Source of the DNA: Auanema rhodensis
Taxonomy: Eukaryota; Nematoda; Chromadorea; Rhabditida; Rhabditidae
NCBI GenBank assembly: GCA_964057225.1
Contig: OZ059899.1
Location: forward strand, 6,200,001 to 6,264,000
Length of the DNA: 64,000 nucleotides
Reading direction: 5' to 3'
The notes below the pieces were generated by a model. It was not told where the DNA came from. It ran no database searches and saw only the letters and a list, made by a program, of their open reading frames with translations. Shown here piece by piece: positions 1 to 12,087 of this stretch. Made by a program: the position numbers and the translations under genes. Each line of letters starts with the position of its first letter. Within the stretch, counting starts at the first letter, position 1.

Positions 1-1729
1 TCCCATTGCATAGCATATTGGATTCAATGTCGAATTCACATAACACAATGAATAAGCAAACGACCACAACCATGCTGGTGTGGAACGAGGGTTGAAAATT
101 TCCCACATTACAAGAACTGAAAAAAAGTTGTTTTGTTTATATGTTATATGAGGAAATATGTTACAATCGTATGGCAACCATGTGATGAAAAAGGCCATAG
201 TGATAGCAAACAATGTCCGAGCTGCTTTGAGTTCTGGCCGTCGAACCTTTTTCTTAACTTCTTTTACTTTCTCCTCACCAGGTGTTGTAGCAAATTCTAT
301 AAACATTTTTTTCTTCAACTACCAATGACAACAACATGTATGATAATATGAAAGTTCTATCTTACCTGGACAGATTGATCGAACAGAAATTTTCTAAAAT
401 ACAAGTAAAATATAAGAAATCTAAAAAGTAATATCTGAAATACCTTTGATTCTTTGAAATTATTTCCAAATACTTTCGCACGTTTTTTTGCAACAGCATA
501 AACACGACAATATAAGATTGTCATAATTATTATTGGAATATAAAAAGCACAACATGCAGTTACAAATGTAATATAAGGACTTGTCTCCAAAAATTGTATA
601 TAGCATGAGCCTTCAGGTTCAACAAACTTTCCTGAAACATATTCTGCGAATATTAGTGTGTGTATATGTTGTTAGTAATTATAAAAATAAAGATTACCAT
701 CAATATATGGCCATCCGATAATCCATGGTGGCCATAATAAAGCTGAGATTATATAAGTTGCCGCAATCATTAAAAATGCTTTCTTTCTTGTTCTTCTTTA
801 ATATTTAAAAGTTTGTTAGTATTTGATTTAAACATCTATTTTCCTCACTTTGGACGATATGTTAATGGTCTTGTTACTGACAAGTAACGATCTATTGATA
901 TCAAAACCAAGTTCATTACAGATGAATTACTCATTAAGTAATCCATACAAAGCCAAAATTGGCATAATGTATATCCAATATTCCATGATCCAACAGCTGT
1001 GTAATATGTCATAAAGGGTATTGAAATCATGCCTGAAGTACAATATTGAGTAGTTTAACTCTAAACTATGTTGTTTTTGAATTTCGTCACCCAAAATAAC
1101 CTTCTAATGTTCCGAATGACTTATATAATGCGTCAATAAAAGATGTTAGAAAACAAATTCTGGAACTCAAATTCGCGAAACAGACATAGTAATATGACTG
1201 TTGTTGTACTACTGAGCCTAAGTTAGCCAGAAAAACTGTTTTTGAATCATAGATCTTTAAAAGTTCTAATTGACGAAGTTTGAGTATGAGTACATTCATT
1301 TGTACAAAATTATAAATTTTGTTTTTCAATCTCTCTATGAAAATATCAATGAAACTGGTTATTTTTTCTGTTTTTTTACACTGATAATCATTTCTTGTGG
1401 AAGAAATAAATGAAAAAAACTTTGAATTACCAATAAACATATCGGCAACGGCAAGACTGAAAAGAAAGTAATTGGTGACGGACTGAAGATTTCTATCAAT
1501 TTTGAAGCTGAGCAAAACCTAAAATCCTCATATAGTACTTGATGAAATAAACTATAATTATCAATACCATTAGATTTCCAATTAAGGTTGTTGATGACAA
1601 CAACACTCCGGCAATAATAATAGCATAAAAACCTGGAGTATGGATAGACGGTTCATCTTCCGCATTTTCTGGAGCCGCAATAAAGAAATCAGCTGGATTT
1701 GTCCAATTCTGGGATGTTACATTGGACAT
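1..1729 (-). CDS. gar-2: Muscarinic acetylcholine receptor, GAR-2-like (partial, 3' end off window)
   Basis: G-protein-coupled acetylcholine receptor of the plasma membrane. Coding exons (minus): 1568-1729, 1431-1518, 849-1032, 698-795, 444-631, 366-393, 165-296 and 1-116. All GT-AG junctions keep frame, giving 332 codons. Two N-glycosylation sequons lie at N3 and N8. TM1 is about residues 34-58. TM2 has D80 (2.50), and the TM2 block NYFLFSLAVAD is muscarinic. C107 and C187 are the expected disulfide pair, D114 (3.32) the amine-binding Asp, and DRY is 131-133. TM4-ECL2 has LWPPWI and YIQF. TM6 has W289-x-P291-Y292. TM7 has Y315, Y319 and NPICY (325-329). Introns are 48-69 nt except intron 2 (398 nt). 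The start is the first ATG, directly after a TTTTAG acceptor. Oddities: Asp at 6.52 and a short third intracellular loop containing a 28-nt microexon. The family is certain; the gar-2 (versus gar-1/3) assignment rests on remembered similarity, e.g. IPFMTYYTA and GWPYIDGKF. Confidence 0.95.
366..393 (-). other. 28-nt microexon in third intracellular loop of the muscarinic receptor
   Basis: Flanked by a TTTTAG acceptor and a CAG|GTAAGA donor. It encodes nine residues (KISVRSICP) plus one base and keeps frame between TM5 exon 444-631 and TM6 exon 165-296. If it were skipped the frame would shift, so it is constitutive or the flanking junctions vary. It supplies Ser and basic residues to the cytoplasmic loop that contacts the G protein. 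Confidence 0.75.
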
Positions 1730-1967
1730 CTAAAATGATGTAGGTCGATATTAGTATAATTGAAAAAAAATTAAAACAAGAAGTAAATTCTTGGTATAGA
1801 ATTAACTATAACATATAAATTTCCGATACTATACATTAGTATATAGGTATACTTATGAACGTATGTAGTTGTATCTTGGATAATAATGATTAAAATGACA
1901 ACTTTGAAACGATCCTATATGTTAGAAAACTAGTTAAAAATATAGGTAAGTCTGATTATCAATTTAC

Positions 1968-2105
1968 CATCTACTGTTAAAAATACAATATGCATGTCTA
2001 CCAAAAAGGGGAAGACACCAAAAGTACAGTGACAATACGAAACTGACGACAACCGTCTCCATCCGTGATGTACCCGGTCATCAACTGGATTCTGATGTAT
2101 TTCGT
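1968..2105 (-). other. Candidate upstream (leader) exon of the muscarinic receptor gene
   Basis: Higher GC than its surroundings, with acceptor TTGTTAG and donor GATG|GTAAAT on the minus strand. Spliced to the acceptor that abuts the receptor ATG, it would be out of frame with the receptor, so it could only be untranslated or uORF sequence. The alternative is that the receptor mRNA starts by trans-splicing at 1730 and this is not an exon. Confidence 0.3.
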
Positions 2106-3071
2106 CTAACAAGATTTTTATTCAATTGAAATAAACAATTCTAACACAAAAAGTGAGAATCATTGTAAGTAAAAGTTAAATATAAACTATATATATACTA
2201 TATGTGTGAAGAAACAGATCAGATTAGATAAAATAAGATTGAAATCTTTGTAAGCTAACATCTGAACATTTGAAATGTTGCCATTAAATGCTGAACGACT
2301 TTATTCGAACATCTTTATACCATATCAGAAATAAACCAGAAACTGTTTTATTTGAAAAGAAAAGTAACTCAAAATATTCCAAGACGTTTTATGTTGCAGA
2401 GATAGATAGATAAAGAGAGGAGGGACAGGTGGAGAGTTTGGAACTGTTTGATCAATCATATTTGAGAAATAAAACCAAAAAAACAGAAAAAAAGGTTTTC
2501 AAGAAAAAATAAATTTAACAACTTAATCCTAATGAATTTGTTTTATAACTTGTGTTCAAAACAAAATATAGAAAAAGTGAGCAACTTGAGTTTTTCCTAA
2601 TGCAACAAACAAATTTCTTTTTGACAAAATAAAAATGTAATATGATAATAATTGATGAAAAAACATTAACAACAAACAATTTTAAGTTATGAAAGTTGGT
2701 TTTAGATATATTTGTTGTGAACAATCAAAAAGCAATTAGTAAGTTTTAAAAATTAAAACTTAAAACATATATACAGAGTAGTTAAGAATGAAAGAAATAG
2801 TTACTGTATCATATCTAGAGCTAGCTTTACTATTCAATCATATTATAACTGAATAATTGTTATTTTAGGAATTTATATTTTGTATAAATACTATACATAT
2901 AGTAAAAGTTTCATATACGTTCATATATGTATACAATACTTTTTCTATGAAAATTCCTTTTTTTTTCAAATGAATGAAATTCAAAAGTTATTGTTATAAT
3001 ATTAAACTATGTTTACATATATATGTACATGTATTTGTTACAAAAATAAGTTGAAACAAAAAAAAACTTAC

Positions 3072-3130
3072 AGCGCAACTTCCATCCATGAAAATTGGAC
3101 AACTTCCCAACGGCATGCTTGTAGGAAAAT
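3072..3130 (-). other. Candidate upstream leader exon
   Basis: Acceptor CTGCAG and a strong donor GCT|GTAAGTTT on the minus strand, in a small GC-richer patch upstream of the muscarinic receptor. It contains an ATG followed by 14 more codons in phase 0. It fits a 5' untranslated or short-uORF exon, but no family match supports coding. Confidence 0.3.
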
Positions 3131-4738
3131 CTGCAGCACAATATCACAATAGACCTCACTGAAGTGAATCATACAATTCTTGAGCTTATAAATAGTTTTT
3201 CATATGAGAAACAAGCATTAGTTGTTAAATTTTTGTGGAACTCATCAATTATGTTACAAAAAAAAGTCAAAAAAAAGATATTAAAATGATAATAGTGTCA
3301 CTATACATATAATAAATATATATATATATACATATGTTGTGATAATAGATGGAACTTAGCTTAAAGTAGTTTTCAATATGAATGAATTACCTGATATTGT
3401 GATCTAGAATGCTAGATTGACTGATGAAAAAACAAGTAACTAGTTAGATTATCCGTAATAAAATTGTTCAATATGCTATATGAAATAATAAATTTGTTGT
3501 AAAAACATCAAGAAGAATGCTTCATTAACTTTAGATATGTCCACCTTACCATTATCAAATAATCAGTACTTCTTTTGACTTCATTGAATATACATTATTT
3601 TTATCTGAATAAATTCAATTAACTGTATTATACTGTTTAAAATATAAATTATATATAAAACAAGAATTGAAAGAATTGGAAGAATTGAAAGAATTTGAAA
3701 AAGTAAAAGATTAAATTTCAGATTTTTTTTTGCTGAATTTGTCTTAATTGGCATTTTCATATAATAAAATTTCGGTGAAAAATGTGAACATCATTTTCAA
3801 GCATCACACATCATGGAACGGTTGCTTTCTTCAGATAAAATAGAAAATATTCAGATTTTTGTACATCTCAAAATCATTTTATAGTTATCGATGTTATTTA
3901 TAATATTTTGAAATTAATTTTCTTCTTTTAGCATAAATTTGCTTATTCTTCTTAATTATAAATACATAGAAAAACAGAACATATGATTTATATACATTTT
4001 ACGTATAAAGATATTCATAGTAAATGCTTACAAAGCTTAAAAATCTTACTGTTTATTGCAATTAAGAAAATGATTTTTGAGTTCTCGTAACCCTAATATT
4101 ATTTGTTTTTGATATCTTTAGTATATGTATATATACAATTATAAAAATGACAAATAGGAGAAATCTATTATATACATACATACGTATAATGAAGTTTAAT
4201 GAAACTGATAAAAGTTTCATAATATAATATATATATATATACACGCCATTATACACTGTAAATAAGCATACTTTTTGTATAATATTTTTGTAATTTCATT
4301 TATTTAATTTTTTTAATAATCATTTACTTAATGGTGTTTTGCAGAACTAGCTAAACTAAGACTATGAATCATTTCTGCAATATTTTCTTTTTTTTTTTGA
4401 TTAAATGGTTGAGCAAGTTATAAGCAAATCAGAGCTTCATACAACATACAACATAAAACAACAATTTATTTCCTACTATCAACTACCTACCCCCCCCCCT
4501 TTTCCAATATTATGTTTTGTAGAAAAAATACTAAAGTCAGGCTCCCTCACTGTAATAAGATGTATTTTAGCATATTCTATTGAGGACTGCTTCAACTTGT
4601 GTTCTTTGAATTCCCATTAACCATTAGTCTTTTATTCCTTTTCAATACACACGAGGCCAAGATGTGAAAAAGAAAAATATAGAAAATCAGAAGGAAAAGA
4701 TGGAAAGGGGGCAGTAGAAAGAGGAGGCTTCAACTAGT
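3131..4738. other. AT-rich non-coding stretch
   Basis: No supported gene. It holds TA runs near 3318-3340 and 4219-4242, a 9-10 base C tract near 4490-4499, and poly-A/T. Any open frames are short and AT-derived. Confidence 0.6.
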
Positions 4739-4749
4739 TCTGGTTTCAG

Positions 4750-4870
4750 CCGACGTCGTCACCCATAATTGGAGTGCCTTCAGACGATGTTGACCTTGGA
4801 CAACACAACTACACATCTAGAACGAAAGATCGAACCAAATCCGGCGTAGTCGTTTTGTCTGTCGCTATGG
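4750..4870 (+). CDS. Candidate plus-strand exon, unknown product
   Basis: GC-rich island with a strong acceptor TTTCAG at 4744-4749 and donor ATGG|GTAACT at 4871. Phase 0 is open for 40 codons and includes PIIGVPSDDVDLGQHN. Reading on would stop six codons past the donor. The minus strand of the same island also has an open frame, so strand is not settled. I do not recognise the product. Confidence 0.3.
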
Positions 4871-4879
4871 GTAACTGTT

Positions 4880-7800
4880 TTTCCGAATTTTGATTTACAT
4901 CATTGTTAAAAAGATGTTAGATGACCAATCAGTAGAACATATCTTTTGATAATAATCTTCATCAGATTAGTAAAAATGATTTCAAACCAAGTTTATATAA
5001 GATCTTTGTTGAACCGGCAATGAAAAAAATACAAATGATTCAACATAATACACATTTTTCACAATATACTGATTCATGATACCCTAATTTAACAAATAAA
5101 ATAAAAGAAATCCATATCTATGTGATTTGGATAATCAAAAGAAATACTGATATAGACTGTATGAATGCTTTATAACTCTAAATGACTTGATATACAAATA
5201 TAATATCTTATTCATTCCTTATTTTCTTATTTTAAGCTTGTCTGCTGCAGAAATTCAAAAAGTTTTGCAAAATTCGTATAAAAAAAAATTTAAACGACAA
5301 AGTGATAGCTTTTATTCGTTTTTGTACAATCATTGCTCATTCTACTATTGATATACTACATAGTTTGAAGATGTTGTTAAACATCGGAAGCAAACTAATC
5401 AAATAAACGGAAACTCTAGCAATATCAAGATTTTCAAAATGAAATTATCCGGATCACAACTGATAAAATTTTTTTATTTATTATGCCCCTATGACTAGCT
5501 GTTTGGAGAAAAATTAAATTAATCAATTTGATTTTGTATGTATTAATTAAATTGAATGAATACATTTTTATAATCAAATTGTTGAAACAAAAAATTCGAT
5601 TAAAACAAAATACAAATCTGCTAAAAAATCAAAAGCGCAATAGTATAAGCCTACTCCAATTCAAGTTGTTATTACAATAACATTCTTAATGTTTTTTTAT
5701 TTATTTCTTAAATTATAGTCCCTTCAGTATAAATAATTAAATTTTGAATGTTATATACATGTACTACCTGACCTTATTTGATTAAAAAAAAGAAGAAAAC
5801 GAAAAATTTCGCTTGACAAGGAGCCTGATGATTACATGATATGTCAGTTTCGAAGTTTAACTTCAATGCTAACGAATTAAATTACATTTTTTCTTTCATT
5901 ATATTACATATTATTCATACATCAGTCATTGAACGATGAAACTTCGTTCCAAACTGAAATAACACATGTAATTTGGAAAAAAAACCTTTTTGAATGACAA
6001 AACAATTTTAATTTTGAAGTAACTCTCAAAGAATTTCCCTAGAATTATCCAGTATTCTAGAGATTGCTTTCTCTTTCCTTAATCATTTTGCGAAGTAACC
6101 GTTAAGAGGTAATTCGAAAAATAAATGAAAAAAAACTTGACGTGTCATTCACGTGTACTTCATGTGTACCAAGCTTCTGATTTTGTATAATTCTATGGGA
6201 GCTTAACTAGCGCTTTATAGTTGAGGATAAATTATTATTTATTATTATTATTGTAAATATATAATGTTATATCATATCATCTTTATTTTTTCTGTATTCA
6301 CAGCTGTATGTGTTGAAGTATTTGGTGGGATTTCCCCTCTTTTAATGGTCAATTCAAGCATACAATCATTATCCAAAGTTAATAGATAAAATCTGTAGAT
6401 AATTGATTATTGTATATAAAATTTCTTGCGTATATATATATAATATTATCAAATATAATAGATAATATTAAAAGAAAAAGAAAGATTATATAGAACAATA
6501 GAATAAAATAGAAATTTTGCTCTTATAGTATATTATTTTCCTCATTAAACAATACATGAAAGATTGATGATTATATTAAATCAAATCTCAAAATTAAATG
6601 AAAAACTTTAAAAAGTCTACATAATTTCAAATTTTCATATTAAAGAGTTTTTTTTTAAATTAAGTTTATTCGTTTCTTATTGTCTCTTTCTTTTCCCTTT
6701 TTTTGGTTTCTCCTCTAACTTTCCATCTGAAGCAAACAATGCCCAGGTCGAGGTTTCGCATCTTTTCTTTTCTCTTTTTTTGTTTCTTAATGCATTGTTC
6801 AATCATATATATCTTATATAACCTAGTCTGACACCAAATTCTATTTGTTGTCTTTTGCACAAATATATCTTAACTAACAATAACTATTTTTTTTTATAGA
6901 ATACCACAAAACTTTTTTCTGTTCAGTTTCCAGAATTTGAGATCTTTCATCATATTTTAAGATTTTGATATTAATATCAATAAACGTATTTGTTGTTATA
7001 TTCTTTATGTATTACAACAATTGAAATGTTGGAAAAGGAGGTGAAAACAAAGCATGTTTGTGAAGAATCTGTTTGAAATGTTCAAAGAAAATAATTGAAA
7101 AGATGTTTGGAGTTTAGCTACAAACGGAAGATCATCAAACATTATCCTCAACACGGAGAAATCCAGCTTGATCAGTGTTTTAACATATTTGAAGAAAGAA
7201 ATGGACGTTTCGTGTTTAAGAACATTGAATTGTGTGTGTGTAGGATGTGAATGCTGATTGTCCCCCTGTAGATGTGATGGACAAACGTAACTGAATATAT
7301 GGTAAAGACGAAGATGATGAACAAAGTTCAGACAATTTCTGTATTCTTTCTTTCAATTGAGTACACTTCGAGTCAAGGATCCATATTATACTCTTCATTG
7401 GCATTACTTAGGACGATGTTGAATGTTCAAGTTGGTAAAATTTGTTCCCGAAAATGTCGTGTCTAGAAAAGGTAATAAGAAAAGGAAATGGTCATATAAC
7501 GAAGTGTTGAAGAACTGAGAAGATGTGTTACTATAGTCCAAAAGATCAACCTTAACCAACGTAGTCTAATGTTTGTATAACATTAGCATATGCTGAAGAA
7601 AGATTGTCTGAAGTGGATCAGGACCTACTGACACACCTGTTAATGACATGTCTATTTGTTTTTGTATCTTTACAATTTTAGTCTGTTATATGTATGAATA
7701 TACAAAAATATAATAGTATAAATATATAAATATATCATATTGTATAATAATTTATATTTTCAATAAAATTTTGTAGAAAACTGTTTTCTTAGAATAAAAC

Positions 7801-9364
7801 ATTAAACACAATTTAAACCAGACATACATATATTTTTGGTTATGTCATATAGTATTGCCCATCATCCATATAAGGATGTATATTCATTTATACATTACTT
7901 ATACATATATTATCAGATAGATTATGATTATTAAGCTTATAATTGTGTTCAGAGTCCCTTGAAAATTGTTACAAAAATCTACCCTAAATTAGAAATAAAG
8001 GAGTGAACAAGACCGAGATAGAGAGAGTGAGACAGACAGAAAAACCTATGGTTTCTCGGAGTCTCTCTTTTCATCTAGCTATATTTGAGTCTCTAATTCT
8101 CCTAGCATCTAACTCTTCAAACCCTATCTTGCAAGGTTTTGTGTGCTCATCGTGTATAGATCTTTGATCACCCAAAACATTGTTTGTATAAGCTATGCTC
8201 CTTCAACTACATCAGTCTTTCGTGCTCTAACATAGCGCCATCTATGTGAGTTTCATAGAAAGTTGATCGAAAAATCATATTGACTATCCGTTTTTTTATT
8301 TTTCGGATTGAAATGTTCAAATACTAAGAACAATCATGTTTAGGTTTGTCGAATTCTTATGGCTAAACAATTCATCCGAAGAAGAAGAAGATATAGAAGA
8401 TATATATAAACATATCATTTTATAAGAAAATATCTAAATTTACTATATTACAACATATAATTTTGATTAAAACTATTTGATGATATATCATATTTACATA
8501 CAAACATTCATATTGTATGTACATATAATCAAATGTAATGGTACAATAAAAAATTCTTTTTATGTATAGTTAACAATGAAAATGAAAATTATATGTTTAT
8601 GTGTCAACAACTGAAATTTATTCTTAATTTCAGTTTTAACTAGTTAGTTAGTTTGTATATTCTGGTTGATCTCTTTTACTATTTGAAAAAATGAAAATAT
8701 TTTTTTATTTAAAATTTTCAATAATAATGATAATATTTAATTAATTTTTTCTTTATTATTATCTATCTTTTATTATATATATTCTTTATTTAATGTCAAA
8801 TCGATACAGTTAGCATCAGCATTAACATAAACCTGAGAGAAAGTCATAGTGAAGTCGATCAGATATAAAAGCTGGAGCTAAGTATTAGGTTTCCAGATGA
8901 GAAAGCGTCAGACGTTGATGGTATGATTCTGTCTCAAACATGCTCTGGTGTTGTTTTGCTTTCGAATGAACTAAAGAATTGTGAGAAGAATTATAACGAC
9001 AAATGCTATATGTATAGTAATTGAATCATCTCTTCTTGTGAGGCTTTTATTCTTAGCATTATATATAACAATACGATATTTAGCTACGAATAAGACTATA
9101 GCAACATTCTCAAATGATTTTCCAGTCTTAAATAAATTATTTGGTTAATTGTTTACATGACTTCAAAATGTTCTGTTTAGAATGAATATATCTAAGATGA
9201 GAATATATACTATATGTATATCTTATATGATTACAAAACACTATATGTATATAGTTTATAAATGGATTTAACTATATATGATAGATATGTATATGTAAAT
9301 ATATGGATTATATTATTTTCTTTAATTATGGAAAAATTATATATTTCAAAGCAGAAATCATTAT

Positions 9365-9401
<37 letters not shown>

Positions 9402-10057
9402 TCTGTTCCTTTTTTTCCTTTCATCTTTGCAATACTATATTCAATTTCTTTTAAACAGGAACCTATTTTACTATGAAGAATAAGTTGTAATACCAACAGC
9501 TTATTGAATGGCATAAACCCAGACATTACACAATAGATTTGAAAAGATATTTGAGATCATGTATCATCAAATGACAAGAAGATAAAACGACCTTTCATGA
9601 TTTTCGTAAAATATAGAGTAAACGTACCATAATAATTCATTTATTTAAGTATAGTTTAACTATATAGTTATAGTTATAATAATATATATTTAATTTCGAA
9701 TCAAGGTTTTTTTTGTCATTTCATTTATAATTAATCACTGATAGATGTCCTCACCAGCTGTATTTCTAAAGACTTAAAGCTATTTCAAGTTCATTGTAAT
9801 AAAACTTGTTGAATTGATGATGTTTTGACACTGAATTTCTGAAATTCAAAAATCTAATCAGATTATTTCTTTCCTATGATCCAAAGTTTTCTATAGTATT
9901 ATCAGGTGTATGTGGTATATTAAAAACCTTATCATAAGTGATCATTTCAAACCTCAAAGTTCAAAATCATATAATACATATTTGCTTTTCTTTTATCTAT
10001 ATGTTGGATTTAATATGCTAATTGACTGAAACTTCATATCAGCATTATCGTCATCAG
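4880..10057. other. AT-rich non-coding stretch with scattered GC-richer patches
   Basis: No supported gene. Patches of moderate GC near 7020-7640 and 8040-8260 have no open frame with matching splice sites that I could follow. Simple repeats: pyrimidine microsatellite at 9365-9400 and TA-rich runs near 7680-7760 and 9200-9310. Confidence 0.5.
9365..9400. repeat. (CT)n microsatellite
   Basis: Almost pure CT repeat with one TTT interruption. It creates a spurious Ser/Leu open frame on one strand and Arg/Glu on the other. Confidence 0.95.
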
Positions 10058-10171
10058 TTTCGGTTTCCGCTTAGTCTCACCAAATTGGTGACAGATCTTA
10101 TCGACGTCCTTCATACAGAAGGCTACAGAACAACGACACCTGGCAATCCCATACCATATACAGAAAACTAA
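10058..10171 (+). CDS. Candidate plus-strand terminal exon, unknown product
   Basis: After a CATCAG acceptor, 37 codons are open to a TAA, including LVTDLIDVLHTEGYRTTTPG. Both other plus frames and all minus frames are interrupted. Good amino-acid composition, but no recognised domain and no linked upstream exon. It could be a chance open frame in a GC-richer patch. Confidence 0.3.
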   Translation, partial: FRFPLSLTKLVTDLIDVLHTEGYRTTTPGNPIPYTEN

Positions 10172-10317
10172 GAGGATTAGAGAAATGATCAGACAAAGAA
10201 AGAAGAGGAAATCTGAATAAGTTATAGAAGGATTGATAGAGAAATAAAGAAATAAAGAGGAAGAGAAACAGAGTTAGAATTGTATAGAAGGACAGTCAGA
10301 AGGATTTCTTTCAAAAA

Positions 10318-11248
10318 TCATATCTCTTGACCCATAGATGAGATCATATATGGACAACCACTCTGATGGCACATCATCGATCTCGTGATGATGTCACTGG
10401 GAAACATAGTTATGATTCACACCTCAGAGTATAAGGAAATGCATAACTTAGTGTGCACTCGGCAACATCTATTTCAGATGCCATAAAGTTCCCGCACCTT
10501 TACTCTTTCATGTATGCCGCTAGGCGGCGTTTAGTAAATATATGTATATGCTGATGTTTATCACTCCGAGAAACACAAGATGAGCAAGTTAAAACACATT
10601 TATTATTTATTTCCTCGTATAAAAATATATTTCTAAACTGGCCTTCAACATCAAAGACAAATCTTACTTGATGAATCCGAAAATTGAACTGAACTTTTTC
10701 ATCACCGTTTTCATAATAAAAGTTTCCTTTTCAACCAAACCAACTCCAATGTTTTAGAATAATTGATGTTCTTTACATTTCACAATGAGACTCTATTTAA
10801 ACGTAGAAAAACATTATTTAATTTGTTAAAACAGTTTACCTGCCGACCCCTCGTTTTAGAAATTTTGCCTTTTTCTTAAATGTTTCTGACAGATAGAGAA
10901 GAAAACGGATGAAACGAGAGAAATAGGGAAGAAAGAAATTAAGAGAGAAAAAGAGACAGATAGAGAATGAAAAAGAAATGAGAGAGCAAACGGCAAAGAG
11001 AGAGAGAAAAAGAAAACGAAGAGCGTTAGATTTTTGAAAGAGGAAGACGCCTTCAATTTAAGAATACAAGTGCAAAGAATGTTTTTGTTCAATTTGAGCC
11101 AATCTGAATATTTCTCTCTTTTCAAATTCCGTTTTTATTTTCGGAAGATACGTCAAAAATATATAAATCACCTGGGCAGACTCAAGGCTCGAGGTTTGTA
11201 GCTACTATGGCGATAGTGGTGGTGTCGGCGTGTAGTGTCCGTCTTCAT
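10318..11248 (-). CDS. Candidate two-exon small gene, 51 aa, unknown
   Basis: Exon 1 (11172-11248) starts with ATG and encodes a His/Arg-rich segment (MKTDTTRRHHHYRHSS) to donor CCCAG|GTGATT, phase 2. Exon 2 (10318-10396) follows acceptor TTTCCCAG, enters in phase 2 and stays open 25 codons to TGA. The intron is 775 nt. The joined frame is complete at 51 aa with no signal peptide or known domain. One matching junction is weak support, and a purine-rich tract at 10856-11090 lies inside the intron. Confidence 0.3.
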
Positions 11249-11259
11249 TCATAAGAAGC

Positions 11260-12055
11260 CTAGTTTGTCTTCCAATTCTTTCGAAGCCGAAAGATGAAAA
11301 ATTCTCTTCTTCATGTATTCATCTGGATGAAAGTCAAATTGTTCCGTTCTTTCATTTCATTTTCACACCCCGAACAACACTTGGATGAACAAACGAAAGA
11401 GAAAAAAAGAGTCGGTAGTGATGGCACAAACCAACAAAGAGTTGAATATTGAAGTTACAGTAATTATATTTTTTTCTCATTTTTAAAAATTAGTTATTGT
11501 TGTTATTGTTTTCCATATGAAAGAGGTAGTCACTGACACGTTTCACACTTTGATAACAATGGTCATTTCGGATTTAGATCAAAGAAATGATCATAGCTAT
11601 GATGAAGAATAATGATGGGAAAAGTTGTATATGGGTCTTCTCAGTTTTCAAACATCAGCATGAATTCACTATTGTTAGATCTTGATTGTCATTAATTATC
11701 CTCATCATTTAACTTTTTTTTTCATAGTTTCCTATCCTAAGCGATTACTTCCGGTGACCTGCTGTTTCATGCCATATTCAATGCATCTTCACACCAGGCC
11801 GTATTCAACCTAATACAAAGGAATATCAATGCTAGGATTCAAGTTATTTCAGGAAAATTCATTTGAAACCCTTGTAGCAGTAACAATACCTTCTTTCGGC
11901 AATAACATCTGAGTTAGAATGAGATGAACGAGCAATGCTTTGAAAATGTTTGTTACCGACGTGACCTATAACCTGTAACTATAGACTTACCTTACAAGTC
12001 GGTGAGAAAAAGAATGAAGAAAGGGCTTTAAACAACTGTTGGTAACTGCACACAT

Positions 12056-12087
<32 letters not shown>

